From assembly GCA_903772945.1 (NCBI GenBank), contig CAICTM010000104.1, forward strand, positions 56,160-120,159: a stretch of DNA of 64,000 bases, written 5' to 3'. Below are positions 39,107 to 51,320 of the stretch, piece after piece. The position numbers were made by a program, and so were the translations under genes. The notes below the pieces were generated by a model. The model saw nothing but the letters and a program-made list of their open reading frames with translations. It did no database searches and was not told where the DNA came from. This stretch comes from Seminavis robusta. Its lineage: Eukaryota > Bacillariophyta > Bacillariophyceae > Naviculales > Naviculaceae. The stretch's first letter is position 1, and each line of letters begins with the position of its first letter.

Positions 39107-39927
39107 CTACTGCTGGTTGTCGACTCGATCTTCCAACCAATTCAGCAACTCTTGGCATCTCGGTGGTTCTGCAATGTACATGTATCCAATGAGGCATTCA
39201 AAAGCAGTAGAGTCTTGATATGCTGCAGGGTTTCTTCGATTCTTGGATCTGGTGACAGCATTGCGTCCACGCATCATGACTCTAGTTTCCGCTTCAGATA
39301 GAGGGAATTCCTCTTTGATTTGTTGCAACAAATGGGATTGATGTTCCGCTGCAAACAATACAGGAGGGGAAAGCAGTTAGTTGTGTTGAGATAGAGACAG
39401 TCTGGCTCACGCACACGCTTCGCTGTTGGCACATACCTCTCACAGTGGACACTACTGTGTCCTGTAAGTCGGAGGTTCTCTGGGAAGGCCACACATGCCT
39501 TGATCGAATAAAAAGTTCAAAAACAGCGTCACCGATGTAGGCTAATACAACAGATACATAGAGCAGGGAAAAGAATTAGTTGAACAAACAGCCAAAACAG
39601 CATCCCCAATATGTGCCGTTTTATCTCACCCAATTCTGTCCCACTCATTTGACTCGGCTGTGCGTCTTTGGATGGAGTGAGTAGCTCTGCCAGTGACTTG
39701 CTACCATTTGGACTTGTTTCTGATGAATCAGCAGAGTTCTTTCCAGAGGTCTGATGCATTGATTTCGAATAAGGGGCCCAAGCCGATTTGGTCCGTAGCT
39801 GTGCCTTGTGAGACCTCACATGCTTATAGTATACACAGTGTATGCTTGGAAATGATGCAACTCTACTGATGCTCAGATCAAGCGCTAGGAAGACGAGAAT
39901 CACTTCCCATATCAGCTGCCGTCCCAT
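39107..39927 (-). CDS. Mini-III ribonuclease III-like protein, three exons, plastid-type presequence
   Basis: Exons 39630-39927, 39437-39541 and 39107-39348 are separated by two 88-bp GT-AG introns (donors GTGAGA and GTATGT, acceptors TATTAG and TTGCAG), both phase 1. Together they give 645 bp, 214 aa, ATG at 39925-39927. Residues 1-24 are a signal peptide followed by VASF-P, the ASF-type motif of diatom plastid proteins. The Mini-III catalytic half starts YIGDAVFELFIRSRH (Asp104) and continues STVRAEHQ, then RGRNAV and STAFECLIGYMY (Glu186 region). Mini-III lacks the dsRNA-binding domain, as here. In bacteria and plant plastids it processes 23S-type rRNA and structured RNAs. A plastid RNA-processing role is well supported by family plus presequence. 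Confidence 0.88.
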
Positions 39928-40268
39928 GGTTGTGATGTCGAGTGATACAACAGATGTCAAGACAGAGACGAATGAGAGGTTGGTTGGAATTGGGTCATGA
40001 GCTGCTCGTGTTTAACTCTCAAACATGGATATTTTCAAAGATAAGATCTTCGCAAACCCAAAACCATCAAAGAACATGTTCGGAAACTGAAACATCAGGG
40101 GAGCACACAATATTTAAGCAATCGGACCTATAGGTTCAAGTGAAACACAAAAACAGTCATCCATGTCCTCCAGTGTCCTAAGATTCTCCTCCTCCTCCAT
40201 TCTCCCTCGCTCTCACAATTTCCACTTTCTCACTCAGCTGAGCTCACTCACCTCTTTGAAATCTTGCA
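39928..40268. promoter_or_regulatory. Bidirectional promoter region, Mini-III / Cys-rich membrane protein
   Basis: 341 bp between divergent ATGs of the Mini-III gene (-) and the membrane protein gene (+). Pyrimidine-rich before the plus start (CTCCTCCTCCATTCTCCCTC near 40190). No specific site was identified. Confidence 0.45.
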
Positions 40269-40919
40269 ATGACGAGCTCACCACAACAGTTGCTGTTCAC
40301 CGCGACGGTATGGCTTCACCTCTTGTTGCTGGTGAATGGCCTTTGCGTACAATATCAGTACCGTGATGTCAACTGCGCTCATGTTGGCCATTTCCAAGAT
40401 TGGTGCACCAGTTTTGACGGATGCCACCGGGCCAACCTCCAATGCGTGGGACAGCGTCCTCCCTGCAGTGCCTACAATACCAGTACTGCCTGCCAACTTG
40501 AGTCTGGATGTTCCTGGGATCTGGATCTTGATGCAGAAGAAGAGGGTATAGATGCCAGCACTCGTGCACACTACAAGGCCGATCAAAGCATGGTCGGGAT
40601 CATGGTGGGGGCTACGCTGATTCTCATCGTCGTTGCGTGTGGTTTGTACTCGTTGCACAGTTGCAACAATGAAGCCAAGACACGTGAATGCGAGACCATT
40701 TCAAACTGGTCCGTTAGCAGCCTCCAAGGTACGATTATTCGAACAAGATTGGTGGAAGAAATTGAAGCTCATGGACGAGGAAAGCTCGACAACGTCAAGA
40801 AGAACAAACAACATCCTCCAAACCAACAACGACGAGACTCTCCTGGAACAGCAACAACGCTGACGCCTGAATGCACGGAGGCGTCTGCTGGTAGTCAAGG
40901 CTCAGCCGACATGGTGTAA
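40269..40919 (+). CDS. Small Cys-rich type I membrane protein, 216 aa
   Basis: ATG at 40269. Residues 1-24 are a signal peptide (LLFTATVWLHLLLLVNG). The ectodomain to about residue 107 has eight Cys (26, 36, 46, 52, 59, 66, 75, 81) in a compact PSI/knottin-like spacing, and one possible N-glycosylation site (NTS). One membrane helix lies at about 108-128 (VGIMVGATLILIVVACGLY), followed by a hydrophilic tail with Lys/Gln and Thr/Ser. I do not recognise the family. The layout suggests a surface or vacuolar membrane protein. Confidence 0.75.
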   Translation: MTSSPQQLLFTATVWLHLLLLVNGLCVQYQYRDVNCAHVGHFQDWCTSFDGCHRANLQCVGQRPPCSAYNTSTACQLESGCSWDLDLDAEEEGIDASTRAHYKADQSMVGIMVGATLILIVVACGLYSLHSCNNEAKTRECETISNWSVSSLQGTIIRTRLVEEIEAHGRGKLDNVKKNKQHPPNQQRRDSPGTATTLTPECTEASAGSQGSADMV

Positions 40920-41400
40920 ATGGAACCAACGGGAGGGAAATGCATGTTCAGCCCTTTGCCAAGCGTGTACAGTTTGTTGAGAGAACATGGGCTGTCACCA
41001 GAATAGCAGGCTGACCCGCAAATCATTGACCAAACCGCATACGTTCTTTTCGAAGTTAAGCACGGTACAGACGTACCCCACTTTGTTCAGAGGCAGCCAG
41101 TGTTTCTGTCTGCATCCAATCGTGTTCGCTAGCTAGCTTCTAAAGATGCTTCAAAGAAACGAAAAGATAGACAGCTGCTAATGACAAGCAGGTGGATGAG
41201 CCGGCAGTACAACTGCAAAACAGAGTAGACTGGGTCGTCTAGAGCGGCACAAGTAGTTTATGATAATATCTACTATAGTATGTTACAAGTTGATGTTTGC
41301 CAGGTCAGGGCGTGCACCCCCGAGACTGTCATTTTTGGCATTGTAAATTTTTAATCGGCGGCTGTGGCGCTTTGCATCCCCAAGTCAAGTGGAGAGCTAG
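40920..41400. other. Intergenic region between convergent genes
   Basis: 481 bp holding two 3' ends. GCTAGCTAGCT palindromes lie near 41129-41138 and 41393-41404. Nothing else seen. Confidence 0.4.
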
Positions 41401-44400
41401 CTAGCACACAAACCGCTGCTGTGAATTGGCTTTGGCAATTATGGCCGCCTTACTTCTCGCATCTGTGCTTGGAATAGAACTCTTCGCATCTGTACTGGGA
41501 GTCTTGTTCTGTGTTGCAACCTTGTAGTCGTCGTCGTGTAGAGTAATGAAGTATTCTGGCTCACCCGAGTCAGAACACGAGCTTCGGATGGTTTGCACCC
41601 GAAGCTCCCATCGTTCTTTGCTGTAGTAAGATAGAACATCCTCCACAGCGCTCTTCAGGCAGTTTGCGCTCTTGATCAGATCTGTATCGTCCTCTTCAGA
41701 GCTGCTGTCTGCATTCTTTAGTTTGCTAATCCTTTCCTCCATCTTGTTCTGAAACGCCTCGAGGTCGCGGTGAAATCTCGGCAGCCGCTTTTGACAATGG
41801 TGTCTCTCGCGATGGTTTTGCCTTAAGCCCACTTCTAGCGACTTGTGCTCTCTAAGAGCAACTTCGAGACGATTCTCTGCTTGTACCTTCACCACGTCGT
41901 CTTTTTCAAACTGCACTTGAAGATGGGAAAGGTTCTCTTTGAGGAGCGAAATCTCACTTATCAAAGTGCGTGATTCAAGCTTGTCTCGTTGCTGCAGAAC
42001 GACCAGTTCCTCGGTCAGCGTGTCTATCACTTCTCCTTGTCGCCTTAAAACAACGCTCTTTTCTGCAATGATGGCTTTGGCCTCTTTCACATAGTCAGCA
42101 TTAGTTTGATAGAGTGCCTTCATCTTGTGTTCGATTTTCTTTTTGTCTGCAAGCAACACATCTAGCATAGTAGCCATTTGAGTAACATCTGCAAGACGAC
42201 ATTCGAGGTCGAACTCAAGAGTCATAGGGTCGGTTGCCGAGAGGAAGAAGTCGACACTTCCACTGAGAGCAGACGTGTCGTCGAGCAATGAGCGAGTTAC
42301 GTCTGGCCCACAAAGCTTTGATATTTCCTTCATCAAAAGGTTCAGTTTCCGTTCGACTGTTCTTGACACTTCGGCTTCTCTCTCAGAAGCAAGGCCTAGT
42401 TGCTTGTTGACCTTCTTGGCGTACATGGTGTGTTTTTCAACGATATCAGGAGTTGCGAAACTACTCGCTACACTCATTGCAACGTTGCTGCTGACGCTCA
42501 TGTCTCCTAACGTTGGACGTGTGCCATCACAGAGTGAGTGGTCTTCGTCGGGCTCGAGCATAGAGATAGATGTGCTATCCACTTTTGGCTGTATGATTGC
42601 TGGAATCGGTGCCGCGGCAGCGACAGGTTTCTCTGTTCGTTTCGGTGCGCTTTCCGTCTTCAGTGGAGTTCCTGCGCTGCTCTTATCTTTTAGAGTTGAC
42701 AGCTCTTGTCGAAGCTCTTCAATTTCATGAGCATGTTTCTGTTTTTCAGATGCGACCTTTTCAAGGTTACATTCGAGCTCAGTAATGCGACCTGCGTGGC
42801 TGTCCTTGTCGTCATCGCTGTGTCGAAGACTTGAATCTGCTGGCATTTCTGCATCTCTCTTCGCGTTCTGCATATTAGCCAACTCGTCTTGCAGCATGTG
42901 AATTTGGTTGACATAACTGTCTTGCTCAGTGAGTGTTTTAGTTAGATAGGCTTCAAGTTGATTGATGCGGGCTTTGTTCTTTTCCAGTGTCGCTACCGTT
43001 TCGTTGAGTTGAGACGACAAGAAGTGGCTCTCTTCGTCAACTGCGTCGTTTTGCTTCGCGGAAGTACTTCCGCCCTCTGTTCTGTTGGAGTTCCCGAATC
43101 CTTCGGCGTTTTCTGCTTCCACGGTGGTATCTTTGCGTCCTTGAGAGGAGTCCAATTCATTGAAAGTCTTGCTGTAGTTGTCTCGAATCTGTTCCAACTC
43201 TATCTCCTTCTCCTGGAGATCGCTTTGGTGTTTTGACAGGAGTGTTCGGTTGTCCTTAATGATCCGCTTGCGTTCTTCTTCCACAGCCAAAATATCAGTT
43301 TGCAAAGTGGATACGTGTTCTCGTAGCAAAAGAAGTTCATCCCTGTCACGTTCTTGAGCCCAGTCCATTTCTCGGCGCATGGAAGCCTCCTGTTCCCGAG
43401 ATTCAGCAAGCGCGGTGGTTAAGCTTCTAATTTTGTCCTCAGCCTTCTTCAGCTGTACTTTGTATCGTCGTTCCTCGCTAACCTCGTCGTGGTGTTTCTG
43501 GGCCTTTTCTCTTGCTTTGACCCGAAGCCCCGCACGAAGACCCTCTATCTCAGATCGAAGACCCATGACGTCTGCTTTCGCTGCGTCTATTTCCTTGTCC
43601 TTTTCGGCAAGTTCTGCTTCAACAAGCTGACACTTCACAGAGAGTTTTTCACGCTCGGTCTCTTCGGCCTTAAGTTTTCCCATGGCGCCATTGAAAGAGT
43701 CTTCTGTGCTACAGAGCTTTTTCTCCATATCTGAAATCTGTAGTTTTAGGTGACTCGCCTCTGTCTCGGCAGTGGCAATTTTCCTTTCAACACGCTTCAG
43801 GTCCGCGGTGATAACTTGCTTTTCTTGTTCCTCGCACTGCAGCTTCTCAAGCGTTTCCCTGCTTAACTGGCAATAAACCATTCAACATGTCAGCTCTTTC
43901 GTGTTTTTCGCCTCACACGTACCCGGCCTCCTAAGTGTTCGCTGCTTACCTCTTCAGATGACTGCAATTCCTTTTCCAACGCTGAAAGACGGCTTCGAAG
44001 ACGCGTTGCCTCTTCTTTGTGAGAGTGCAGGGTTGCCTCTAGGGCATGCTTCCTAAGAAGCTCACATTTCAGTTCTGAGACTTCAGTTCTAGCAGCGTCT
44101 AGGGATGCATGTTGATTGGATATCTTTGTGTGGGAAGATATTTGAAGTTCCTCTAGACGGCGAATTTCGTCCATAAGAGCCCGCTTCTCTGATGCAGAAA
44201 AGAGACTTTCCTTTGCTCTTTCTTCTGCTTCAGTTCTGGCAGCATCGATGGATGCCTTTTGGCTAGATATCTTGGCATTCGCACTGATCTGCGACTCCTC
44301 GAGGCGCCGAATTTCATCCATGAGTGCCCGCTTTTCTGATGGTGAAAAGAGACTCTCCTTTGCTCTTTCTGCTTCGGCTCTGGCAGCTTCGAGGGATGCT

Positions 44401-47400
44401 TTTTGACTTGATATCTTCGCATTGGCAGTGATCTGCGACTCCTCGAGGCGCCGAATTTCGTCCATGAGAGCCCGTTTCTCGGAGACTGTTGCCAGATCTT
44501 CCTTTGCCTTTTTGAGGGCTTCCTTTTCTAAGGTCCTGATTCTGCCGAGTAGATCCTGCTTGTCTTTTTTGAGTTGTAAGCAAGATTCTTTCATTTCCCG
44601 CGATCCCGATTCCAACAGTCTTATTCTACCCATTAGCAGTTCGTTGTCTTGGTTGAACTTGGCATTGGATTGATTCTCCACATTTTCGGCTTTGGACCTT
44701 GAAGCTTTGTTCTCCGCGAGTGCGAGCTCCAATTTCTTGGAGAGCTCATCGTTCTGCTTGGATAAAAATGAGATGCTCTCTGTCTTCTCGGAGTCGTACG
44801 ACTTTGATGCTGATAGGCTTCCAAGTCCCTTCGAAGCATCGTCTAGGTCCATTTCAAGTCTTGCGATTTCAATAATGCTTTGGCTCAAGTCATTTCGCGT
44901 GACTTCCAGCATGGCAGATATATTCTCGTTTTCTTTGGAGAGGTAAGCGCACTTGGCGGCAGCCTCCTGCTTTTCTCGGTTCAGCTTGTATACATCATCT
45001 GAAATGTGGTAGTCTGAAAATGCATCGTCTTCCTTGGCCTTGGCTTGTTCACGGAGCTCCTCGACCTCACTTTGTAGCGTTGAAATTCTCATCTTTGCCA
45101 TAAAGAATGCCTCCTCCTTGTTGTTGGACCATTCGGTGCCATCAACATGATTTTCTATTGAGGTCTTGCTGGCAGCACAACCCTCCAACGAAGCGATCTT
45201 CTCTTCGCACTCCTCCTTGGCGGCGAACAGCTGCTCTACTCTCAACGACAGCTCCGTGTTGTCCAAGATTCGGCTCTCCAAATCGAGCTTGGCGCGTTCG
45301 AGTTCAAATGTAACGGCGTCGCAAGTTGACGAGATCGCGTCTCGCTCTCCTTCAACTCGGAACACATCCTTTTGAAGTTCCAAAATGCGTTTTTCTTTCG
45401 AATCAATCATCATTGTCGCCTTCTCTGCGTCCTCGTCCATGCGTTTTCGGCATTCCTGAATGGTCTCCTCCTTTGAGGCGACCATTTGTCGGGATTCTTC
45501 CAGCGCAATTCTGTCGCTTTCAAGCTCCTTTCGCAAACTTGACATGCATTCTTGGTGGGCGGCTGATACCCTTTGAGTTTCCTCAACAGCCTGTGCGTGG
45601 CGATCGTTCATAGTCTTGACACTTGCTTCGAGTCCTTTGATTTGAGTCCTGTACTGCTCTATGGATAGCTTGTTTTCTTCGATGAATCTCTTTCTGTCAT
45701 CGTGAGTAGAAGTCAAAGCGGATCGAAGAGTGGCGAGACGCCCCTCAAAGTCCTCTTTCGTCACGAGAAGTTGCTGGACTTCGCAAGAGAGCCGTTCTTT
45801 CTCGCGCCTCGCCTTTTCCAGGTCACGCTCTAGCCTCTGCTTCTCTTCCCGGCTCTTGTCGAGATCTTGTGAGATCTGTGACAATTTGTCTGACAGCGCC
45901 TTTAGCTCAGAGGCGGTCGCGTCCCTATCCTTTGAGACGACGCTGAGTTCGTCCTGAAGATGCACTATTTCACTCTTTAAGGAAGAAACCTCGTTCGAAG
46001 CTTTCTCCGTCTTAACCATTTCGTGTTCCTTCAGAGTTGCCAGCTCATTTTCGAGTTTTTGGACACTTAGCTTGAATAGTTCGATATCCCCATCACTCTG
46101 CAAAGATTTCCTCTTCGTTTCCAACTTCAATTGGGCTGCTTTCGTCTCCAACGAAGCTATCTTCGTTTCCAAGGCTTCCTTCTCTGCGTGTAACTGTTTG
46201 GCCTTGGCAGCAATGTCTTGATTCTCCAGTTTGCTGTTCTGCAATTCAAGCTTGAGATGGTTGCGTTGGCTCTCCACGTCCCTCACCTTTTCTGTTGCTC
46301 CATCACTCGCATGCTTTGCCTCGCTGTAGTCCCGTCGAAGCTGCTCGACGAGCCCACGTAGGGAACAAATCTCGACTCGAGTCTTTTCAGCTGATTCTTT
46401 TTCGCTCTCCCGCAGCATTGAGATCTCTTGCTCGAGTTTAGCGACGCTGCGCTTGTAATGCTTGAGGAATTCATCATCGTTGGTTCGTTTCTCGTTACTT
46501 GATCGATGGCCCTCAATCAGCAGTATCTTCTCGTCGCTTTCTAATTTGGCCGAAAAGAGCTGTTCAGTCTTCTTTAAAAGATCGTCATTATCAAGGATTT
46601 TGCTCTCCAGATCACGTTTTGTCCGCTTCAGTTCCAAATCAACTGCTTCATACTTTGAAGTCGCTTCCACTCGACGCCGCTCCGCTTCAGCGTAGTCCTT
46701 TTGAAGAGAGTCGACGAGGTTGCGCATTGACTTTCTTTCATGCTTAGTATCATCAGAAGTGACTGATTTCTCTTCTATTGAAAGCGCATTCTGCTTGTAA
46801 TACTGGAGCTGCCTCTCGGAATGATCCAGAGCCTTCGCCGAACTCTCCTTGAGCGACAGAATCTCTTCTTCTTTGAGCGCCAGTTTCTCTTTGTAACCCT
46901 GACACTCTCCCCGAGATGCTCGAAGTTCTTGCTTCAGAACCTCTTTTTCGGTGGACAACTCCTTGAGGGCATGAATTGCTTTTTCGAGCCGCCTGGAGAC
47001 TCCTTCTAGGAGGCTTGGATCAGAACCCCCCGGAGTCATCGCCATGCCAACGACATTTCCATCACGATCATGCTGCTTCGAAGAGATGCTCACGGAATGC
47101 TCGGGGGAATCACCATCCGGTTCTTGGGGTGGTATTCTTCGGTCGTGCGTTTCGGAACGTATGGCTAGTTGCTCCTCCAAAGAAGCCACCTTTTCCTGGA
47201 GGAAGGCGGTTTCATTGGCAACAATCTTTTCGATAGCAGCATGAATTTCGTGGTCTGCGCTCGTCGAGGAATCGTCGTCGTCTCTCTTGTCGTCACGATC
47301 TTGAAATGGAGCCTCGTGCACTTGACTGACCTGGAGAGTGGTAACCTCGTTGCATTTCAGCTCGAATATGCAGTGATCGATTTCAAGGAACTCAGATGAA

Positions 47401-50400
47401 ACGTTGCGTTCCGACCTGTAGAGTCGTGAAGCAACATTCTCTTTGGCCTCTCGATCCAGTTGCTCCTGGTCCACCACAACTCCGTTTGCATCTAGTTCAT
47501 GTAGCTTTTCAGTCAACTGTTTCACTTGATTGTGATTCTCGGGTGCCACTTCTGGGGTAATTTTAGTGGTCTTTACTTGTGCCACTTGTACTCGCAGGAT
47601 CCTATTCGCACGTCGCAAACCTTCAATTTCGTGGTCCTTGCTGGAAAGAAGACCGGAGCATGCTGTCAATTTATACTTTGCCGTGGAGGCGGTGGCATTT
47701 GCCCCATTTCTTTCCGCGACCAATCTCGTTAGTAGTTGGCGTTGCGAAGAACTCGTTTCTTTCAACTGGCGAATGCTTTCGTGCGTCGATTGCCACATAA
47801 GGTCCGGAGAAGAAAACTGATTTTCCTTGTTGTCCGCTTGATCGCATTTGCCGAAAGCATGATCAGAACACTCATCCACAGGTGGAAGGTCTATTTGCTC
47901 TAGAATTGTATCGTGGAATGGGGCAGCTTGATGGCTGCAAGGTACATCTTCGCTTCTGGTACGTCGAATGAGACGCTGCGTGTGTCCTGAGGTATTTTCC
48001 GTTGCAAGCAGAGTCAAAGCTGTTTCCAGTTGTTGATTCTTCAACGCCGCCTTGTTACCGTGAATTTCATCCAGTTTCATCCGCAGCTCGCCTTGTGCAG
48101 ATGAAGGGGTCTCATGGAAGAAATGAGACGGCTTCGACCGGACGTTCATAGACAAGACAACTGGTTCAAGCGGTTTCGAATGCGATCTTTGGTCATGTTG
48201 AGCGGCTCGAGGTGTAGGTTCATAGTCATCAAAATGCGAGTCCTCATCTTCGTCAGATGCAGCCGAGACTCCATCAGGTGGAGCCGGAATTGGATCCTCT
48301 GAGTCATAAGATAGGGTGGCTGTGATCGGAGGAATAGAAGAATAGCTGGAGCTTGCATCGGCGGAAACTGGTGTCGTCGAAACACTGTAGTTCTCGGCTT
48401 TCTCGATTTGCAAGTTCTCCAAATCTCGTTCGTAGCTGGAATGAGAACTGGTCTCCGTTACAGCAGTTGGTATAGTGCCCAGATTGGTGCTTTGGGGGCT
48501 TTCCACTAGGATTACCTCGAGCTCTTCTGGCTTCCAGCCTCGATATTTGGGTGATACCACCTGGATCGTTGTGGAGAAGAGAATCTTTCGTAAATTGTTC
48601 ACAAATTGCTCTGGCGGAAGCTCTGCCTCAGTCGGTGCTGATTCTTCACAAAGTTGTTCTGCTGAAGGGGGCTCAACAACCAAGGATGTTTCTGTTTCGG
48701 TAACCTCGATGCCCTCCTCGCTCAAATCGGAAGCTCGCTTGGAATACGATTCTGCTTGGTTCGTGACTTGAGTATCCAAACTCCGAGGACCAGGCTCTGA
48801 GCCCTTATCTTGGGTCATGCCGCTTGAGCCGTTGCTGTCCTGCTGCATAGAACTAGAGTTTCCGCGCTCCGAAGGTCCGTTTTGTTCAGATGCTTTGGGA
48901 GTTTTGGACTTGCGTTCTTTCTTTTTCTCATCTCCAGCGGGATCGTACGACTCCTCTGTCAATGCCAGTTCGTTGACGAAGCGGAGAGGGTGCGACGTAC
49001 TAGTCGAGGACACCTTGGAAAAATGGTCAAATGTACTGCCATCCACACTCGTAAAGGTGGGTATGTACTGATCAAACACAGAATTCAAGGGACCCTCGCT
49101 CAGATCATCTGGAAGATACTGTTCCAACATGGCCATGATACCATGAGCACCGGTATTATTGTTAGCATTCGCTGGCCGTGGAGAGATTCGACTCACTTCG
49201 CTCATGGGCGATAATGGCTCTACCGAAAAGTTGCACGCTAGCCGATCTGATCCCCTTTTCTTTTTCCTCTTGATCTCCTCTCCTTTGCTTGGCGCAGACG
49301 TAGTAATACCTGACCCAGAACCCTTTGATTTGGTTTGTTGACTACTGGTGCTCCCCTCGACAAACTGGTCCACAATCGTCCCCCGTGACTCATTGATGAT
49401 GTAACCTTTAGAACGTTTCACATCAGTAGCGGTACCAGCAACGGAAGCTGGTTCTACGGATAGGATGCAATCTTCGTCACGTGGTTCCTTCAACTGTACT
49501 ACTGTGTCGCAGTCATCCTCATCGTCGCCATCATCGTTGTCGTCATCATCTTCATCACTTCCAATCACGTCGTCAACTCGAGCCAGAATACTACTCAGGT
49601 TTTCCGAGCCCCCGTTTTGTGGTTCAGACTCTTCGTCAAAGCGTGTTCGGTTCACCGGGGTTGTTGCCACAGCCTTCAATCCCGGCGGTGAGAGAGGTCT
49701 TTTACTCGAAGGAACTCTGTCAGAAGAATGATCATGTTTGGATTGCTGCTGTCTCTCTCTTTGAGGCAACTGATGGGACCCTTGTTTTTCTTGTTGTAAA
49801 GACGACTGGGACAAGGAACACTGTCTTTTTGTGGGCGGAGGAAGCCGGGAAGGAGGTTTTTTGTCTTTGTCCGAAGGTTGACGGGACGACGAATGCTGTC
49901 TCGCTTTATGAGACGGATGGGACACGGAATTCTGTCTCTCTTTCTGAGAAGATGGATGATGGGAAGTGGAATGTTGTTGTCTCTTCTTTTGAGATGAAGG
50001 AGGGGCCGTGGGGTGCTGTCGCTCCTTCTTCGGGGAGCGCCGGGATCTTGACTGAGACCTTGGCTGCTGCCTGTCCGAGTGTTGGGACGAACCATTGGAT
50101 GTAGACTGATGGGCACGTATGTCTTTGTGAGGGGATCGCGAATGTATTCGATGGCCACGTTTGATTTCGTATCGATCCTGCAACCGACTGTCATCCTTGG
50201 ATCCATTTTCCGTCGACAGAGCTACACTGAGATCTATGGGCGCTGACTCTAATACTTGCCCCACACTTTCTGAATGAACAACTGTGGAATCTTCTGTGAG
50301 GGAAGCTGCTGTTCTTATGTGGCTTTCCTCCGCTTCATCCACATCATCTTCCTCGTCAAAGTCATCCATCGTGAATGAAAGGTCGTGTTCGTCGTCGTCA

Positions 50401-51320
50401 CGGTAGTCTTTGGTGGAGCCATCCTGGCTCAGAAACGGGCGATGCGATCGAACAGTGCCTCGTTCTTGCAGTCGCCGCGTTCGTCTACGTACACGATCTT
50501 GCAGAGTGCTCGTCGAGCTAGCAGTTGCAAGACTCTCATCGTCGTCTCGTCCACCCCGGTGACTTTCCCCCACGCCCTTTTCCCAGAGTTTGTCATCTTG
50601 GTCTTGTTTTGGTGTACTGCTATTGTTGTTATGCCTCTCTCCTCGAGTCCGCACGTGGACTCGACTAACTTGTTGCTTTGCTCGTTTTCGTATGCGATGC
50701 TGCAGTGATGATGCTTCCGTCGAGTCGCCAGTCAGGTTCGATATAATCGTCTCGTCTTCTGCACAATCGCCCTCTTTTGCAAGTTGTTGCCGCCGGTCGC
50801 GGAGCGAGTTCTGCACCTTTCGTCTTGCTCTTTGCCGTCTTCGGTCATTGAGAGACGTGGAGAATTCACTCATACTGACATGTGCGGTTTCGTCACCGTC
50901 GTCGTCCTGATGGCGGTGCTGTTGTTGTGGTGGACTGTATTGTCGTGTGTCTGCTTGGCTATTTCTTGTTATCAGAGTGTCTTCATCATTGTCAATTTCA
51001 TCTTCGATAACCTGATGTTCCTTCTGTGATGGTGGCTCCTCCTTACGCCGTCTTGTTCTGGATTCTGATCGCTGCGAGGGGACACTGGCTTTGGCCGGTC
51101 GACCAGTACGACCGTAGAGACGTTCTCTCCTTCCAGTGGTGGTGGTCGTCATGTTCATGGAATCACTATCACTCCGACTACTACTACTATCGTTATCATG
51201 CGACGAACCTCTGGAGTCAGATTGTCTTTGCTCGAGAGGTGATGATACGGGTATTTGCTTTTTGCCCTTGGGGTGTTGTTCATATCGTTTCAGCCGCTTC
51301 GATTTTTGGGCCGGCCTCAT
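41401..51320 (-). CDS. Giant coiled-coil protein, 3278 aa, two exons
   Basis: Two long minus frames join through an 83-bp intron (43949-43867; donor GAAGAG|GTAAGC, acceptor TTGCCAG|TTAAGC, phase 0). Exon 1 is 43950-51320 and exon 2 is 41401-43866. The first ATG is at 51318-51320; the frame above it starts at a TTG. Residues 1 to ~1150 are disordered and rich in Ser, Arg, Gln and acidic runs (SQKKRQQHSTSHH-type repeats; DEDDDDNDDGDDEDD). From ~1250 onward it is almost continuous coiled coil with heptads (KLEQEISMLRESEKE, SLETKAAQLKLETK), including three 48-49-residue repeats. Exon 2 continues the coil and ends in a less regular ~250-residue region. No motor or membrane domain. A cytoskeletal, centrosomal-like or scaffold role is only a structural inference. 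Confidence 0.85.
43867..43949 (-). other. Spliceosomal intron in the coiled-coil gene
   Basis: 83 bp, GTAAGC...CAG, phase 0. A branch-like CTGAC (near 43892, minus strand) lies upstream of the acceptor. Both flanking exons keep the Glu/Lys/Leu coiled-coil character across the junction. Confidence 0.85.
44106..44506 (-). repeat. Three tandem 144-147-bp repeats in the coiled-coil gene
   Basis: Units containing EKRALMDEIRRLEE-S/L-Q-I, NAKISSQKASL and AKESLFS recur at landmarks 44161, 44308 and 44452 (147 and 144 bp apart). One unit has one extra Glu codon. High nucleotide identity indicates recent amplification within the coil. Confidence 0.85.

Noticed and set aside
43867-43949. Stop codon between the two coiled-coil frames taken as two separate genes
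   Set aside because: The 83-bp stretch has a donor, a branch-like site and an acceptor in phase, and the second frame has only an internal-looking start.
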